This document shows, piece by piece, positions 1 through 7,492 of a stretch of DNA of 21,425 bases. Both the position numbers and the translations under genes were made by a program. Numbering within the stretch: the first letter of the stretch is position 1; each line of letters opens with the position of its first letter. The stretch comes from JBPOIS01 sp052034295 (lineage in GTDB: Bacteria; Pseudomonadota; Gammaproteobacteria; Pseudomonadales; Moraxellaceae), in assembly GCA_052034295.1 (NCBI GenBank), contig JBPOIS010000108.1, positions 1 through 21,425 of the forward strand, given 5' to 3'. A model generated the notes under the pieces. That model saw only the letters and a list, made by a program, of their open reading frames with translations, was not told where the DNA came from and searched no databases.

Positions 1-9
1 GACTGACCT

Positions 10-1353
10 GTGCGCATGGCCGCCCGCCCGCTGCCTTCGCTGGGGCTGCTGCTGTCACTGTATCTGGCACAGGGCTTGCCGGGCGGGTTTTTGACCCAGG
101 CACTGCCCGCGATCCTGCGCCAGTATCAGGTGCCGCTGGGCTGGATTGGTTTTTCCGGGATCCTGCTGGCACCGGCAGCGTTCAAATTCCTCTGGGCCCC
201 GTGGGTGGACCGGCATTTTTCGCCCCGGCTGGGGCTGGCGCGCAGCTGGATTCTGCCCACCCAGCTGCTGGCGGTGTTGTGTCTGGCGGTGCTCAGCGGG
301 TTTGACCCGCAGCAGCTGCAGTCGCCGCAGGGGCTGGCGGTGTTTTTTGCCGGGCTGTTTTTGCTGGTGATGGCCGGGGCCACACAGGACATCGCCAGTG
401 ATGGTCTGAATGTACGCCTACTGTCGCCGCAGCACCGGCCCTGGGGCAATGCGGTGCAGGTGGTGGGTTCGCGGTTGGGCCAGATCATCGGCGGTGGCGG
501 GGTACTGCTCGGGCTGGGCCTGCTCGGCTGGCAGCCGGTGTTTGCGCTGCTGGCGCTGGGGGTGGCGCTGAACACCCTGCCGATCCTGCTGTACCGCGAG
601 CCTGTGTGGCCCAACCAGCCTCGGGCACGGGTTGGTTCGCCGGTCCGGCGTCAGGGCTGGGCTGCCCACTGGCAAACGCTACAGATGCGCTATGGTTATT
701 TCTGGCAGGCAGGCGAGTTGCGCCAGTGGCTGCTGGTGCTGCTGCTGTGCCGGGTGGGCGATGGCCTGTCGGCCGGCATGGTCAAGCCAATGATGGTCGA
801 TCTGGGCTACAGCCTGCAGACCATCGGGGTGATGGCCGGGGTGGTGGGTTCGCTGGCCTCATTGCTGGGGGCGCTGCTGGGGGCACTGTGGCTGCGCCGG
901 CTGGACACGGGACGCGCGCTGCTGGGGCTGATGCTGCTGCAGGTCACCGTGACTGCAGGCTATGGGGGCATCTGGTGGCTGCACCAGCAGGGCCACCCGC
1001 CCGGTGCGGGGGTGGTGTTTGGGTTCAATGCGCTGGAGCACCTGCTCACTGCCATGGCGCTGATCCCGCTGCTGACGCTGGCGATGCACTATGCCCGGCC
1101 GGGCCGGGAGGGCAGTGATTATACCTTTCAGATTTGTGTGCTGTCGGTGCTGTCCGGGCTGGCCCATCTGGGCAGTGGCTGGCTGGCCGAGACACTCGGG
1201 TATGCACTGCACTTTTTGCTGTGTACGCTGGTCGGCGTGCTGATGCTGGCGCCGATGCTGCGCTGGCTGCCGCACTGGCAGGCGGGTGGGGCGGTGCGTC
1301 TGAAGGCCGGGCTGGCCGCCGTGGGGCAGGAAGGCCGGCAGGAGCAGGGCTAA
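10..1353 (+). CDS. MFS permease, RhtX/FptX-AmpG-like
   Basis: Polytopic inner-membrane transporter of the major facilitator superfamily, 447 aa, with about a dozen hydrophobic segments along its whole length. Two stretches point to the AmpG/RhtX/FptX branch: YLAQGLPGGFLTQALP near residues 18-33 and TQDIASDGLNV at 125-135. Between them, FKFLWAPWVDR (59-69) matches the cytoplasmic loop after TM2. Family members import siderophores (FptX pyochelin, RhtX rhizobactin) or anhydromuropeptides (AmpG). The substrate here cannot be decided, because no siderophore or beta-lactamase gene is nearby. An in-frame TGA at 4-6 limits the start to GTG at 10 or ATG at 16; neither has a visible Shine-Dalgarno sequence. 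The C-terminus is short and polar. The family call is fairly sure; the substrate is unknown. Confidence 0.85.
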   Translation: MRMAARPLPSLGLLLSLYLAQGLPGGFLTQALPAILRQYQVPLGWIGFSGILLAPAAFKFLWAPWVDRHFSPRLGLARSWILPTQLLAVLCLAVLSGFDPQQLQSPQGLAVFFAGLFLLVMAGATQDIASDGLNVRLLSPQHRPWGNAVQVVGSRLGQIIGGGGVLLGLGLLGWQPVFALLALGVALNTLPILLYREPVWPNQPRARVGSPVRRQGWAAHWQTLQMRYGYFWQAGELRQWLLVLLLCRVGDGLSAGMVKPMMVDLGYSLQTIGVMAGVVGSLASLLGALLGALWLRRLDTGRALLGLMLLQVTVTAGYGGIWWLHQQGHPPGAGVVFGFNALEHLLTAMALIPLLTLAMHYARPGREGSDYTFQICVLSVLSGLAHLGSGWLAETLGYALHFLLCTLVGVLMLAPMLRWLPHWQAGGAVRLKAGLAAVGQEGRQEQG

Positions 1354-1782
1354 ATGCAGACGAAGCCAGCTTTTTCCAGTTCACTGCTGTCCTGGGCGCA
1401 GGTCGGCGTGGACTTTGTTGGACCGCCGCCATGCACCAAGCCATCTGCCCAACCTGACCAGAGCGCCTGCGGTGGCTGTGCAGCCGTGTGATTTGGGCTG
1501 ATGGATTCATCGTCAATGGATTGACCTGCAAAGCCCTTGGCTCGTTGAGCTTGACCCCCGGTTGGTGCCGATCCGGACAGCCGTTCAGGCTGTATTTGTG
1601 ACGGCCTATGGTGGTGATGACCCTCGCAGGTTTTTGCCCAAAAAATCTTTTTTCAAGAAGCCACCAGCCACTGGCGTGGGCTTGAACAAGATCAGCCTTG
1701 CGACTGGACGGATCTTTGGCGTTTTTGGGGAGAAAAAACCTGGAGTGCCGGTCGCTGCGGGGGGCAGCATCACGCCAAAACC
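1354..1782. other. Gene-free stretch between convergent permease and ypjD
   Basis: About 430 bases lie between the stop of the plus-strand permease and the stop of the minus-strand ypjD. Short open frames here have no recognisable family, no ribosome binding site and an atypical composition, so I do not call a gene. A small hairpin with arms ACAGCC and GGCTGT lies at 1577-1593, and another with arms GCTGC and GCAGC at 1754-1768. Neither is followed by a T-run in the direction of the adjacent gene. The notable content is the inverted-repeat element at 1627-1742, listed separately. Local base composition is less GC-rich than the flanking genes, with several runs of five or six A or T. Confidence 0.6.
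1627..1742. repeat. 116-bp imperfect inverted-repeat element
   Basis: The ends are a perfect 9-bp inverted repeat: CAGGTTTTT at 1627-1635 and AAAAACCTG at 1734-1742. Inside it a second 8-bp pair follows, CCCAAAAA at 1637-1644 with TTTTTGGG at 1722-1729. Immediately after the left arm comes a separate nested hairpin: ATCTT (1645-1649) with AAGAT (1688-1692), TTCAAG (1652-1657) with CTTGAA (1681-1686), and CCAC (1661-1664) with GTGG (1676-1679). No ORF or target-site duplication is evident. It could be a small non-autonomous mobile element, an extragenic palindrome or a structured RNA. The pairing is seen directly; the nature is inference. Confidence 0.5.
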
Positions 1783-2598
1783 CTAAACCCCTTGGCCCAG
1801 AATCAGCTCCAGCACCAGCTTGCTGCCCACGAAGCCCACCGCCAGCAGGGCAAAGCCGGTCAGGGTGAAGCGCACCGCCCGCTGGCCCCGCCAGCCATAG
1901 CGCCAGTGCCCCCACAGCAGCCCGGCAAACACCGCCCACGACAGCACGCTGAAAAAAGTCTTGTGCACCAGATGCTGGGCCAGCAGGTTATCCACCGTCA
2001 CCGCCCCCAGCGCCAGCGCCACGGTCAGCAGGCCAAAACCCACCATCAGCATGTCAAACAGCAGGGTTTCCATGCTCTGCAGCGGCGGCAGCAACTGCAC
2101 CCAGATGCGCTGGCGGGTGGTGTGCTTCAGCTCGCGGCGCTGCAGGTGGATCAGCACCGCCTGCACGGCGGCCATCAGCAGCACGCAGTAGGCTGCCAGC
2201 GACAGCAGGATGTGCCCCTCCAGCCCCCGGCTGACGCCCTGCAGCGGCGTGTAGGGCGCACGCAGCACCAGCGCGGCAAACAGCCCGCCCGCCGCAATCG
2301 GCAGCGCCAGCAGGTTCAGCGCCAGCACGGGCCGGTAGGTGGAAAAAATCACACTGAACAGCAGCATCATCCAGCCGGTCAGCGACAGCACGTTGAACAG
2401 GTTCAGGTTCAGGCCAGCCGGGGTGAACAACTGCGGCACCAGCACGGCACCGTGCAGCAGCAGCGCCAGCAGCATCAGGCTGAGCACCAGCATCCGGCTG
2501 GGCACCTGCTGGCGCAGCAAATGACGGGTCAGCTGGATGGCCAGCGCGGTGTAGATCGCCAGTGCCACCAGCCCGGAACTCAGCACCATTACACTCAT
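1783..2598 (-). CDS. ypjD: YpjD/HemX-like cytochrome c assembly family membrane protein
   Basis: Inner-membrane protein of 271 aa with about eight hydrophobic segments, in the CcsA/CcmC/HemX superfamily (Pfam cytochrome c assembly domain). Members handle haem at the membrane; the YpjD branch is not well defined functionally. Supporting features are the length, the conserved histidines in GHILLSLAAY, QHLVHKTFFSVLSW and GHWRYGWRG, and the characteristic C-terminal half beginning MAAVQAVLIHLQRREL. It is divergent from ffh with a 120-base gap, the arrangement I recall from E. coli and Pseudomonas. ATG at 2598 gives the longest sensible protein; a second ATG three codons in (2589) is possible. No strong ribosome binding site is visible for either. 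Stop is TAG. Confidence 0.85.
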   Translation of the reverse strand: MSVMVLSSGLVALAIYTALAIQLTRHLLRQQVPSRMLVLSLMLLALLLHGAVLVPQLFTPAGLNLNLFNVLSLTGWMMLLFSVIFSTYRPVLALNLLALPIAAGGLFAALVLRAPYTPLQGVSRGLEGHILLSLAAYCVLLMAAVQAVLIHLQRRELKHTTRQRIWVQLLPPLQSMETLLFDMLMVGFGLLTVALALGAVTVDNLLAQHLVHKTFFSVLSWAVFAGLLWGHWRYGWRGQRAVRFTLTGFALLAVGFVGSKLVLELILGQGV

Positions 2599-2718
2599 GA
2601 GGGTGGTTTGGGCGGACAGGCCTGCCCACGCTTTCCAGGGGTAAACGCATAATCCTATAGCATCTGCACGGCAATTTTCCTATCCTAGGGATTATTTTTT
2701 CTGGTTTGGCCGGTTGCC

Positions 2719-4215
2719 ATGTTTGATACCCTGACCGATCGCCTGTCTCAGAGCCTGCGCAACATTGCCGGCACGGGACAGCTCACCGAAGACAACATCA
2801 AGGACACCCTGCGCGAAGTGCGCATGGCCCTGCTGGAGGCGGATGTCGCGCTGCCGGTGGCCCGCGAATTCATCGAAAAGGTCAAAACCGAGGCCTTGGG
2901 TCAGGAGGTCCTGAAGCAACTGTCCCCCGGTCAGGCCTTCGTCAAGATCGTCTATGACCAGCTCACCGCCATGATGGGTGAGGCCAACGAATCGCTGGCC
3001 CTGTCCGGTAAGCCACCGGTGATCATCCTGCTGGCGGGCCTGCAGGGCGCGGGCAAGACCACCACGGCGGGCAAGCTGGCCAAATTCCTCAAGGAACGCC
3101 AGAAGAAAAAAGTCATGATGGTGTCGGCCGACGTGTACCGCCCGGCGGCGATTGCCCAGCTGGAAACCGTGGCCAGGGGCGTTGGGGCGCTGTTTTCGGC
3201 CTCCAGCCCGGATGAGCAGCCGATCGCCATCGCCCAGCGTGCGATTGAACAGGCCAGAATCCAGTATGCCGACGTGCTGATCGTGGACACCGCCGGTCGC
3301 CTGCACATCGACGACAGCATGATGGACGAAATCAAGGCCCTGCATGCGGCGATCAGCCCCAGCGAAACCCTGTTTGTGGTCGATGCCCTGACCGGTCAGG
3401 ACGCCGCCAACACCGCCAAGGCCTTCAACGATGCCCTGCCGCTCACCGGGGTGATCCTCACCAAGACCGACGGTGACGCGCGTGGCGGGGCCGCCCTGTC
3501 GGTGCGCGCCATCACCGGCAAGCCGATCAAATTCCTCGGCATGGGCGAAAAATCCGACGCGCTGGAGCCGTTTTATCCGGATCGGGTGGCCCAGCGCATC
3601 CTCGGCATGGGTGACGTGCTGTCACTGGTCGAGGAGGTCGAGCGCAAGATCGACCGCGAAAAAGCCGAAAAGATGGCCAAAAAGCTGCAAAAAGGCGGCG
3701 GCTTTGACCTCGAAGACATGCTCACCCAGTTTGAGCAGATGCGTGCCATGGGCGGCATGGCGGGTTTTCTGGAAAAACTCCCTGGCATGAGTGGCAGCGG
3801 CATGCAGCAGGCCGTACAGGAGGCCAAGCCCGAACACGCCATGAAGCAGATGGAAGCGATCATCCAGTCGATGACGCCGAAGGAGCGCCGCAACCCTGAC
3901 CTGATCAACAACTCGCGCAAGCGCCGCATTGCCGCCGGCTGTGGCCGTGAGGTGCAGGACGTGAATCGCCTGCTCAAGCAGCACGCGCAGATGGCCAAGA
4001 TGATGAAAAACCTGGCCACCCCGAGCGGCATCGGCAAGATGCTCAAGGCCATGAAGGGCCTGCAGGCGGGCGGCGGCGGCAACATGGGGCCGCTGTTTGG
4101 TGGGGGCGCGGCAGGCGGCCCGGTGATGCCGGACCTCAAGCAGTTGCCCAGGGAGCTGCGCGATCTGCCGGAATTCAAAGACCTGAACCCGGACGACTAC
4201 AAGACGCTGAAGTAA
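2719..4215 (+). CDS. ffh: Signal recognition particle protein Ffh
   Basis: GTPase subunit of the signal recognition particle. It binds 4.5S RNA and signal sequences of nascent inner-membrane proteins and docks with FtsY. The N domain covers residues 1 to about 90. The G domain carries the P-loop GLQGAGKTT (107-115), DTAGR (190-194) and TKTDGDARGGA (248-258). The Met-rich M domain follows, with MGGMAGFLEKLPG and the 4.5S RNA-binding stretch SRKRRIAAGCGREVQDVN. The first Ser of the common GSG motif in that stretch is Cys here. At 498 aa it is longer than the roughly 450 aa typical of the family, owing to a Gly-rich linker and a C-terminal tail ending DLNPDDYKTLK. ATG at 2719 opens the standard MFDTLTDRLS start. 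The ribosome binding site is weak. An intrinsic terminator follows at 4234. Confidence 0.98.
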   Translation: MFDTLTDRLSQSLRNIAGTGQLTEDNIKDTLREVRMALLEADVALPVAREFIEKVKTEALGQEVLKQLSPGQAFVKIVYDQLTAMMGEANESLALSGKPPVIILLAGLQGAGKTTTAGKLAKFLKERQKKKVMMVSADVYRPAAIAQLETVARGVGALFSASSPDEQPIAIAQRAIEQARIQYADVLIVDTAGRLHIDDSMMDEIKALHAAISPSETLFVVDALTGQDAANTAKAFNDALPLTGVILTKTDGDARGGAALSVRAITGKPIKFLGMGEKSDALEPFYPDRVAQRILGMGDVLSLVEEVERKIDREKAEKMAKKLQKGGGFDLEDMLTQFEQMRAMGGMAGFLEKLPGMSGSGMQQAVQEAKPEHAMKQMEAIIQSMTPKERRNPDLINNSRKRRIAAGCGREVQDVNRLLKQHAQMAKMMKNLATPSGIGKMLKAMKGLQAGGGGNMGPLFGGGAAGGPVMPDLKQLPRELRDLPEFKDLNPDDYKTLK

Positions 4216-4233
4216 GCACTGTCCCGCCACAGG

Positions 4234-4257
4234 ACCGGCCTCTGGGCCGGTTTTTTT
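4234..4257 (+). terminator. Intrinsic terminator of ffh
   Basis: Perfect 7-bp stem ACCGGCC (4234-4240) and GGCCGGT (4245-4251) with a TCTG tetraloop, running into seven T residues (4251-4257). It lies 18 bases after the ffh stop codon. Confidence 0.9.
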
Positions 4258-4279
4258 GCGCCAGAAAACCGGCGGGGGC

Positions 4280-4316
4280 TGCACCCGGATCGGGCTGTGT
4301 GGACCATCCCGGTGCC
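4280..4316 (+). promoter_or_regulatory. Two NtrC-like enhancer boxes
   Basis: The NtrC consensus core is GCACC-N5-GGTGC. The downstream box at 4301-4315 reads GGACC-ATCCC-GGTGC, nine of ten core bases. The upstream box at 4281-4295 reads GCACC-CGGAT-CGGGC, eight of ten. Their centres (4288 and 4308) are 20 bp apart, about two helical turns, so dimers would sit on the same face. They lie about 135 and 155 bp before the predicted start of the sigma-54 promoter at 4418, a usual enhancer distance. The second box is imperfect, so this is a prediction that rests partly on context. Confidence 0.5.
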
Positions 4317-4333
4317 GGGCAGGCTGCAGACAC

Positions 4334-4363
4334 CCAGACCCCTTCAGGGGGATTGGTTTTTTT
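4334..4363 (+). terminator. Second terminator-like hairpin after ffh
   Basis: Stem CCCC (4339-4342) and GGGG (4347-4350) closes a TTCA loop. CCA (4334-4336) and TGG (4354-4356) extend it across a small internal loop, and seven T residues follow (4357-4363). It lies upstream of the predicted sigma-54 transcription start, so it would block read-through from ffh rather than act in the leader of the transporter mRNA. Confidence 0.6.
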
Positions 4364-4417
4364 AAGTCTTTTATTTCAAAAACAATTATGCACATCAACC
4401 TGCGCGGTTTCTGGATT

Positions 4418-4432
4418 GGCACAGACCTTGCT
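4418..4432 (+). promoter_or_regulatory. Sigma-54 (RpoN) -24/-12 promoter of the nrt operon
   Basis: TTGGCAC followed by AGACC and TTGCT matches the RpoN consensus TGGCAC-N5-TTGCW. The invariant GG is at 4418-4419 and the GC at 4430-4431, with exactly 10 bases between them. The predicted transcription start is near 4443, which leaves a leader of about 31 bases before the ATG at 4474. An A/T-rich tract (4357-4390) between the enhancer boxes and this promoter would suit DNA bending by IHF, although I see no good IHF consensus. Confidence 0.85.
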
Positions 4433-4473
4433 GGTCAGAGGCATCTGCAATTCAGCGCCAGCCGGGAGCCATC

Positions 4474-5706
4474 ATGGGGCAATCTTCACGTCGCGACTTT
4501 CTCAAGCATTCACTGATTCTGGGCGGCGGTGCGGCGCTGGGGGCCGGACTGCCCGGCTTTGCCGTCCATGCCGCAGGCAGTGACAAGCCCGAAAAAACCA
4601 CCGTCAAGCTCGGCTTCATCCCCCTGACCGATTGTGCGCCGCTGGTGCTGGCCTCGCACCTGGGGCTGGACAAAAAATACGGCCTGACCTTCAGTCTGTC
4701 CAAGGAAGCCTCCTGGGCCGGGGTGCGCGACAAGCTGGTCAACGGTGAGCTGGATGCCGCCCATGTGCTGTATGGGCTGGTCTATGGGGTCAACAATGGC
4801 GTCGGCTCACCGGCCAATCCGATGGCGGTGCTGATGACCCTGAACCACAATGGTCAGGCGATCACCCTGGCCAACCAGTTGATCAGTGCGGGCGTGACCC
4901 GTGGCGCGGACCTGAAAAAATACCTGTCCACCGGCAAGAGTCTGACCTTTGCCCAGACCTTCCCGACCGGCACCCACGCCATGTGGCTGAACTACTGGCT
5001 GGCCGCCTACGGCGTGAACCCGCTCAGGGACGTGAAAAACATCGTCGTGCCGCCGCCGCAGATGGTCAGCAACATGCAGGTCGGCAACATGGACGGCTAC
5101 TGTGTGGGTGAGCCCTGGAATGCCCGCGCCATTGAGCTGGGCATTGGCTTCACCGCCGCCACCTCTCAGGAGATCTGGACCAACCACCCCGAAAAAGTGC
5201 TGGGCTGTAGCCGGGCCTTTGTGCAGCAAAACCCCAACACCGCCCGCGCCATGATCATGGCCGTGCTGGAAGCCTGCCGCCATCTGGATGATTTCAAAAA
5301 CCGTGCCGCCGCTGCCCAGCTCATCTCCGGCAAGGCCTACGTCAACTGCCCGGCCGCCACCATCAGCGGGCGCTTTCTCGGCCAGTATGACAATGGTGCC
5401 GGCAAAAAATGGCTGGACGGCAACATGATGAAATTCTTCAACGGCGGCAAGGTGAATTTTCCCTACCTGTCTGACGGCATGTGGTTCATGACCCAGCACA
5501 AACGCTGGGGGCTGATGGGCGGCAACCCGGACTATCTGGCTATCGCCAGGGCAGTCAACCAGGTTGAGCTGTACCGGCAGGCCGCCACGCAGGTCAAAGT
5601 CCCGCTGCCCGCATCGCCGCTGCGCAGCAGCAAACTCATCGACGGCAAGGTCTGGGACGGCAGCAACCCTGCGGCCTATGCGGCCAGCTTTGCCATCAAG
5701 GCCTGA
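4474..5706 (+). CDS. nrtA: Nitrate-type ABC transporter, Tat-exported substrate-binding protein
   Basis: Periplasmic binding protein of the NrtA/NasF/CmpA family, 410 aa, which delivers nitrate (possibly nitrite, cyanate or bicarbonate in relatives) to the permease. The N-terminus is a clear twin-arginine signal: SSRRDFLK at residues 4-11, a hydrophobic stretch, then AVHAAG as the probable cleavage region. The mature part has KLGFIPLTDCAPLVLASHLGL near the start, and PPPQMVSNMQVGNMDGYCVGEPWN in the middle, both typical of nitrate-binding members. GGGAG at 4464-4468, five bases before the ATG, supports the start. It is first in a tight operon with the permease (20-base gap) and the ATPase. The sigma-54 promoter and NtrC-like sites upstream suggest expression under nitrogen limitation. 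The family is secure; nitrate rather than a related anion is inferred from motifs and regulation. Confidence 0.92.
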   Translation: MGQSSRRDFLKHSLILGGGAALGAGLPGFAVHAAGSDKPEKTTVKLGFIPLTDCAPLVLASHLGLDKKYGLTFSLSKEASWAGVRDKLVNGELDAAHVLYGLVYGVNNGVGSPANPMAVLMTLNHNGQAITLANQLISAGVTRGADLKKYLSTGKSLTFAQTFPTGTHAMWLNYWLAAYGVNPLRDVKNIVVPPPQMVSNMQVGNMDGYCVGEPWNARAIELGIGFTAATSQEIWTNHPEKVLGCSRAFVQQNPNTARAMIMAVLEACRHLDDFKNRAAAAQLISGKAYVNCPAATISGRFLGQYDNGAGKKWLDGNMMKFFNGGKVNFPYLSDGMWFMTQHKRWGLMGGNPDYLAIARAVNQVELYRQAATQVKVPLPASPLRSSKLIDGKVWDGSNPAAYAASFAIKA

Positions 5707-5726
5707 TTCGCCCAGGAGCGTGCACC

Positions 5727-6614
5727 ATGAACAAAACCGAGATCCAGACCCGCACCGGGGCTGAACCGCTCAGCCCCGAGCAGCGCCAGCAGCAACAGGC
5801 CCTGCGCGACCAGAAAGCCGAACAGATCATGGCGGCGGTGCGTGGTTTTTTTGTCCGGGTGATTCCCCCGCTGATGGGGATCGGGCTGCTGCTGCTGGGC
5901 TGGATGATCCTGTCCCAGTACCGGCCACAGATCCCCAACCCGGCGGTGACCTGGCAGTCGGCGCTGGAATTGTTTGCCGACCCGTTTTATCAGAATGGCC
6001 CCAACGATCAGGGCATCGGCTGGAACATTCTCAACTCACTGAAGCGGGTGGGGCTGGGCTTTGGACTGGCTGCGCTGCTGGGCATTCCGCTGGGGTTTTT
6101 GATTGGGCGCTTCGTGTTCATCCAGCGCATGCTGGCGCCGATCATTGCCCTGTTGCGTCCGGTGTCGCCGCTGGCCTGGCTGCCGATTGGCCTGCTGGCA
6201 TTCAAGGCCGCTGAACCGGCGTCGATCTGGGTGATTTTCATCAGCTCGATCTGGCCGATCATCCTCAACACGGCGGCCGGGGTCGCGCAGGTGCCGCAGG
6301 ACTACCTGAATGTGGCCCGGGTGCTGCAACTGTCGGAATGGAAGGTGTTCACCAAAATCCTGCTGCCGTCGTCGCTGCCGTACCTGCTGACCGGCATCCG
6401 CCTGTCCATCGGCGTGGCGTGGCTGGTGATCGTGGCCGCCGAAATGCTGACCGGTGGGGTCGGGCTGGGCTTCTGGGTGTGGGATGAGTGGAACAACCTG
6501 AACGTGGCCCACATCATCATTGCCATTTTTGTGGTGGGTCTGGTGGGGCTGGCGATTGAACAATTGCTGGTGCTGCTGACCCGTCTGGTGTCGCGTGCGG
6601 AGACTGCATCATGA
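5727..6614 (+). CDS. nrtB: Nitrate-type ABC transporter permease
   Basis: Inner-membrane permease of the NrtB/NasE/SsuC type, 295 aa. A hydrophilic, Gln/Glu-rich N-terminal region of about 35 residues precedes some six membrane segments. The cytoplasmic EAA-like loop that contacts the ATPase reads NVARVLQLSEWKVFTKILLP at about residues 192-211. RPVSPLAWLPIGLLAFK and GVGLGFWVWDEWNNLN are characteristic of nitrate/sulfonate permeases. AGGAG at 5715-5719 lies a few bases before the ATG. The stop overlaps the ATPase start (ATGA at 6611-6614), implying translational coupling. Confidence 0.92.
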   Translation: MNKTEIQTRTGAEPLSPEQRQQQQALRDQKAEQIMAAVRGFFVRVIPPLMGIGLLLLGWMILSQYRPQIPNPAVTWQSALELFADPFYQNGPNDQGIGWNILNSLKRVGLGFGLAALLGIPLGFLIGRFVFIQRMLAPIIALLRPVSPLAWLPIGLLAFKAAEPASIWVIFISSIWPIILNTAAGVAQVPQDYLNVARVLQLSEWKVFTKILLPSSLPYLLTGIRLSIGVAWLVIVAAEMLTGGVGLGFWVWDEWNNLNVAHIIIAIFVVGLVGLAIEQLLVLLTRLVSRAETAS

Positions 6615-7432
6615 GTGAACAAAACAGCGTGGCCCAGAGCCGGGCCTTTGTCAGTGTGGAAAAGGCGGGCATGCAGTTCAAAACCCAGAAAGGCGTGTTT
6701 GTGGCGCTGCGGGACATCGACCTGAAAATCCACAAAGGCGAATTCATCAGCCTGATTGGCCACTCCGGGTGCGGCAAATCCACCCTGTTGAACCTGCTGG
6801 CGGGACTGACCCAGCCGACTTCCGGGGGGCTGATCTGCAACGGTCAGGAGATCAAGGGGCCTGGCCCGGAGCGGGCGGTGGTGTTTCAGAACCATTCGCT
6901 GTTGCCGTGGCTGACCTGCTTTGACAATGTGTATCTGGCGGTGGAGCGGGTGTTTGCCGCCAAGGAAACCAAAAAACAGCTCAAAGAACGCACCCAGGCG
7001 GCGCTGGACTTGGTGGGGCTGAGTCACGCCAGCCAGAAATACCCCGGTGAAATCTCCGGCGGCATGAAGCAGCGGGTGGGCATCGCGCGGGCGCTGGCGA
7101 TGCAGCCTGCGGTGCTGTTGCTGGATGAACCGTTTGGGGCGCTGGATGCGCTGACCCGGGCCCACCTGCAGGATGAACTGCTGGGCATCGTCGCCGCCAC
7201 GCAGGCCACGGTGGTGATGGTGACCCACGATGTGGATGAAGCCGTGCTGCTGTCGGACCGGATCGTAATGATGACCAATGGTCCGGCCGCCACCATCGGC
7301 GAGATTCTGGCGGTGGACCTGCCGCGGCCACGCAACCGGCTGACGCTGGCGGCGGATGCCCACTATCACGCGCTGCGCACGCAGGTGCTGGAGTTTTTGT
7401 ACCACAAGCAAAAACACCCCAGCGCCGCATAG
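6611..7432 (+). CDS. nrtC: Nitrate-type ABC transporter ATP-binding protein
   Basis: Single-domain ABC ATPase of 273 aa that energises the importer; NasD and NrtD are alternative names for this form. It has a Walker A GHSGCGKST (50-58), Q-loop Gln93, signature SGGMKQR (149-155), Walker B AVLLLDEP (167-174) and the switch His206 in VTHDVDEA. It lacks the C-terminal binding-protein domain found in cyanobacterial NrtC. GGAG about eight bases upstream, within the end of the permease gene, supports the start. The next gene is convergent after a 60-base gap in which I see no good terminator. No nitrate or nitrite reductase follows, unlike many nas operons. Confidence 0.92.
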   Translation: MSEQNSVAQSRAFVSVEKAGMQFKTQKGVFVALRDIDLKIHKGEFISLIGHSGCGKSTLLNLLAGLTQPTSGGLICNGQEIKGPGPERAVVFQNHSLLPWLTCFDNVYLAVERVFAAKETKKQLKERTQAALDLVGLSHASQKYPGEISGGMKQRVGIARALAMQPAVLLLDEPFGALDALTRAHLQDELLGIVAATQATVVMVTHDVDEAVLLSDRIVMMTNGPAATIGEILAVDLPRPRNRLTLAADAHYHALRTQVLEFLYHKQKHPSAA

Positions 7433-7492
7433 GGCAGGGTCGGCGGTTACCGGCCATGCTGTCGCCCGCCAGGGCTGTTCTGGGGATGGACT

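Noticed and set aside
1562..1786. Plus-strand frame of 74 residues in the gap
   Set aside because: It runs through the inverted-repeat element, lacks a ribosome binding site and matches nothing I recognise.
1046..1939. Minus-strand open frame spanning the permease end and the gap
   Set aside because: It overlaps the 3' ends of the permease and of ypjD, and the translation has no recognisable domain.
4334..4363. NasR-type antitermination leader for the nrt operon
   Set aside because: The terminator-like hairpin lies upstream of the predicted sigma-54 start, so it would not be in the nrt mRNA. No paired hexaloop hairpins of the ANTAR target type were convincing.
7433..7492. Terminator between nrtC and the convergent lipoprotein gene
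   Set aside because: There is only a weak GC-rich pairing and no T-run on either strand.
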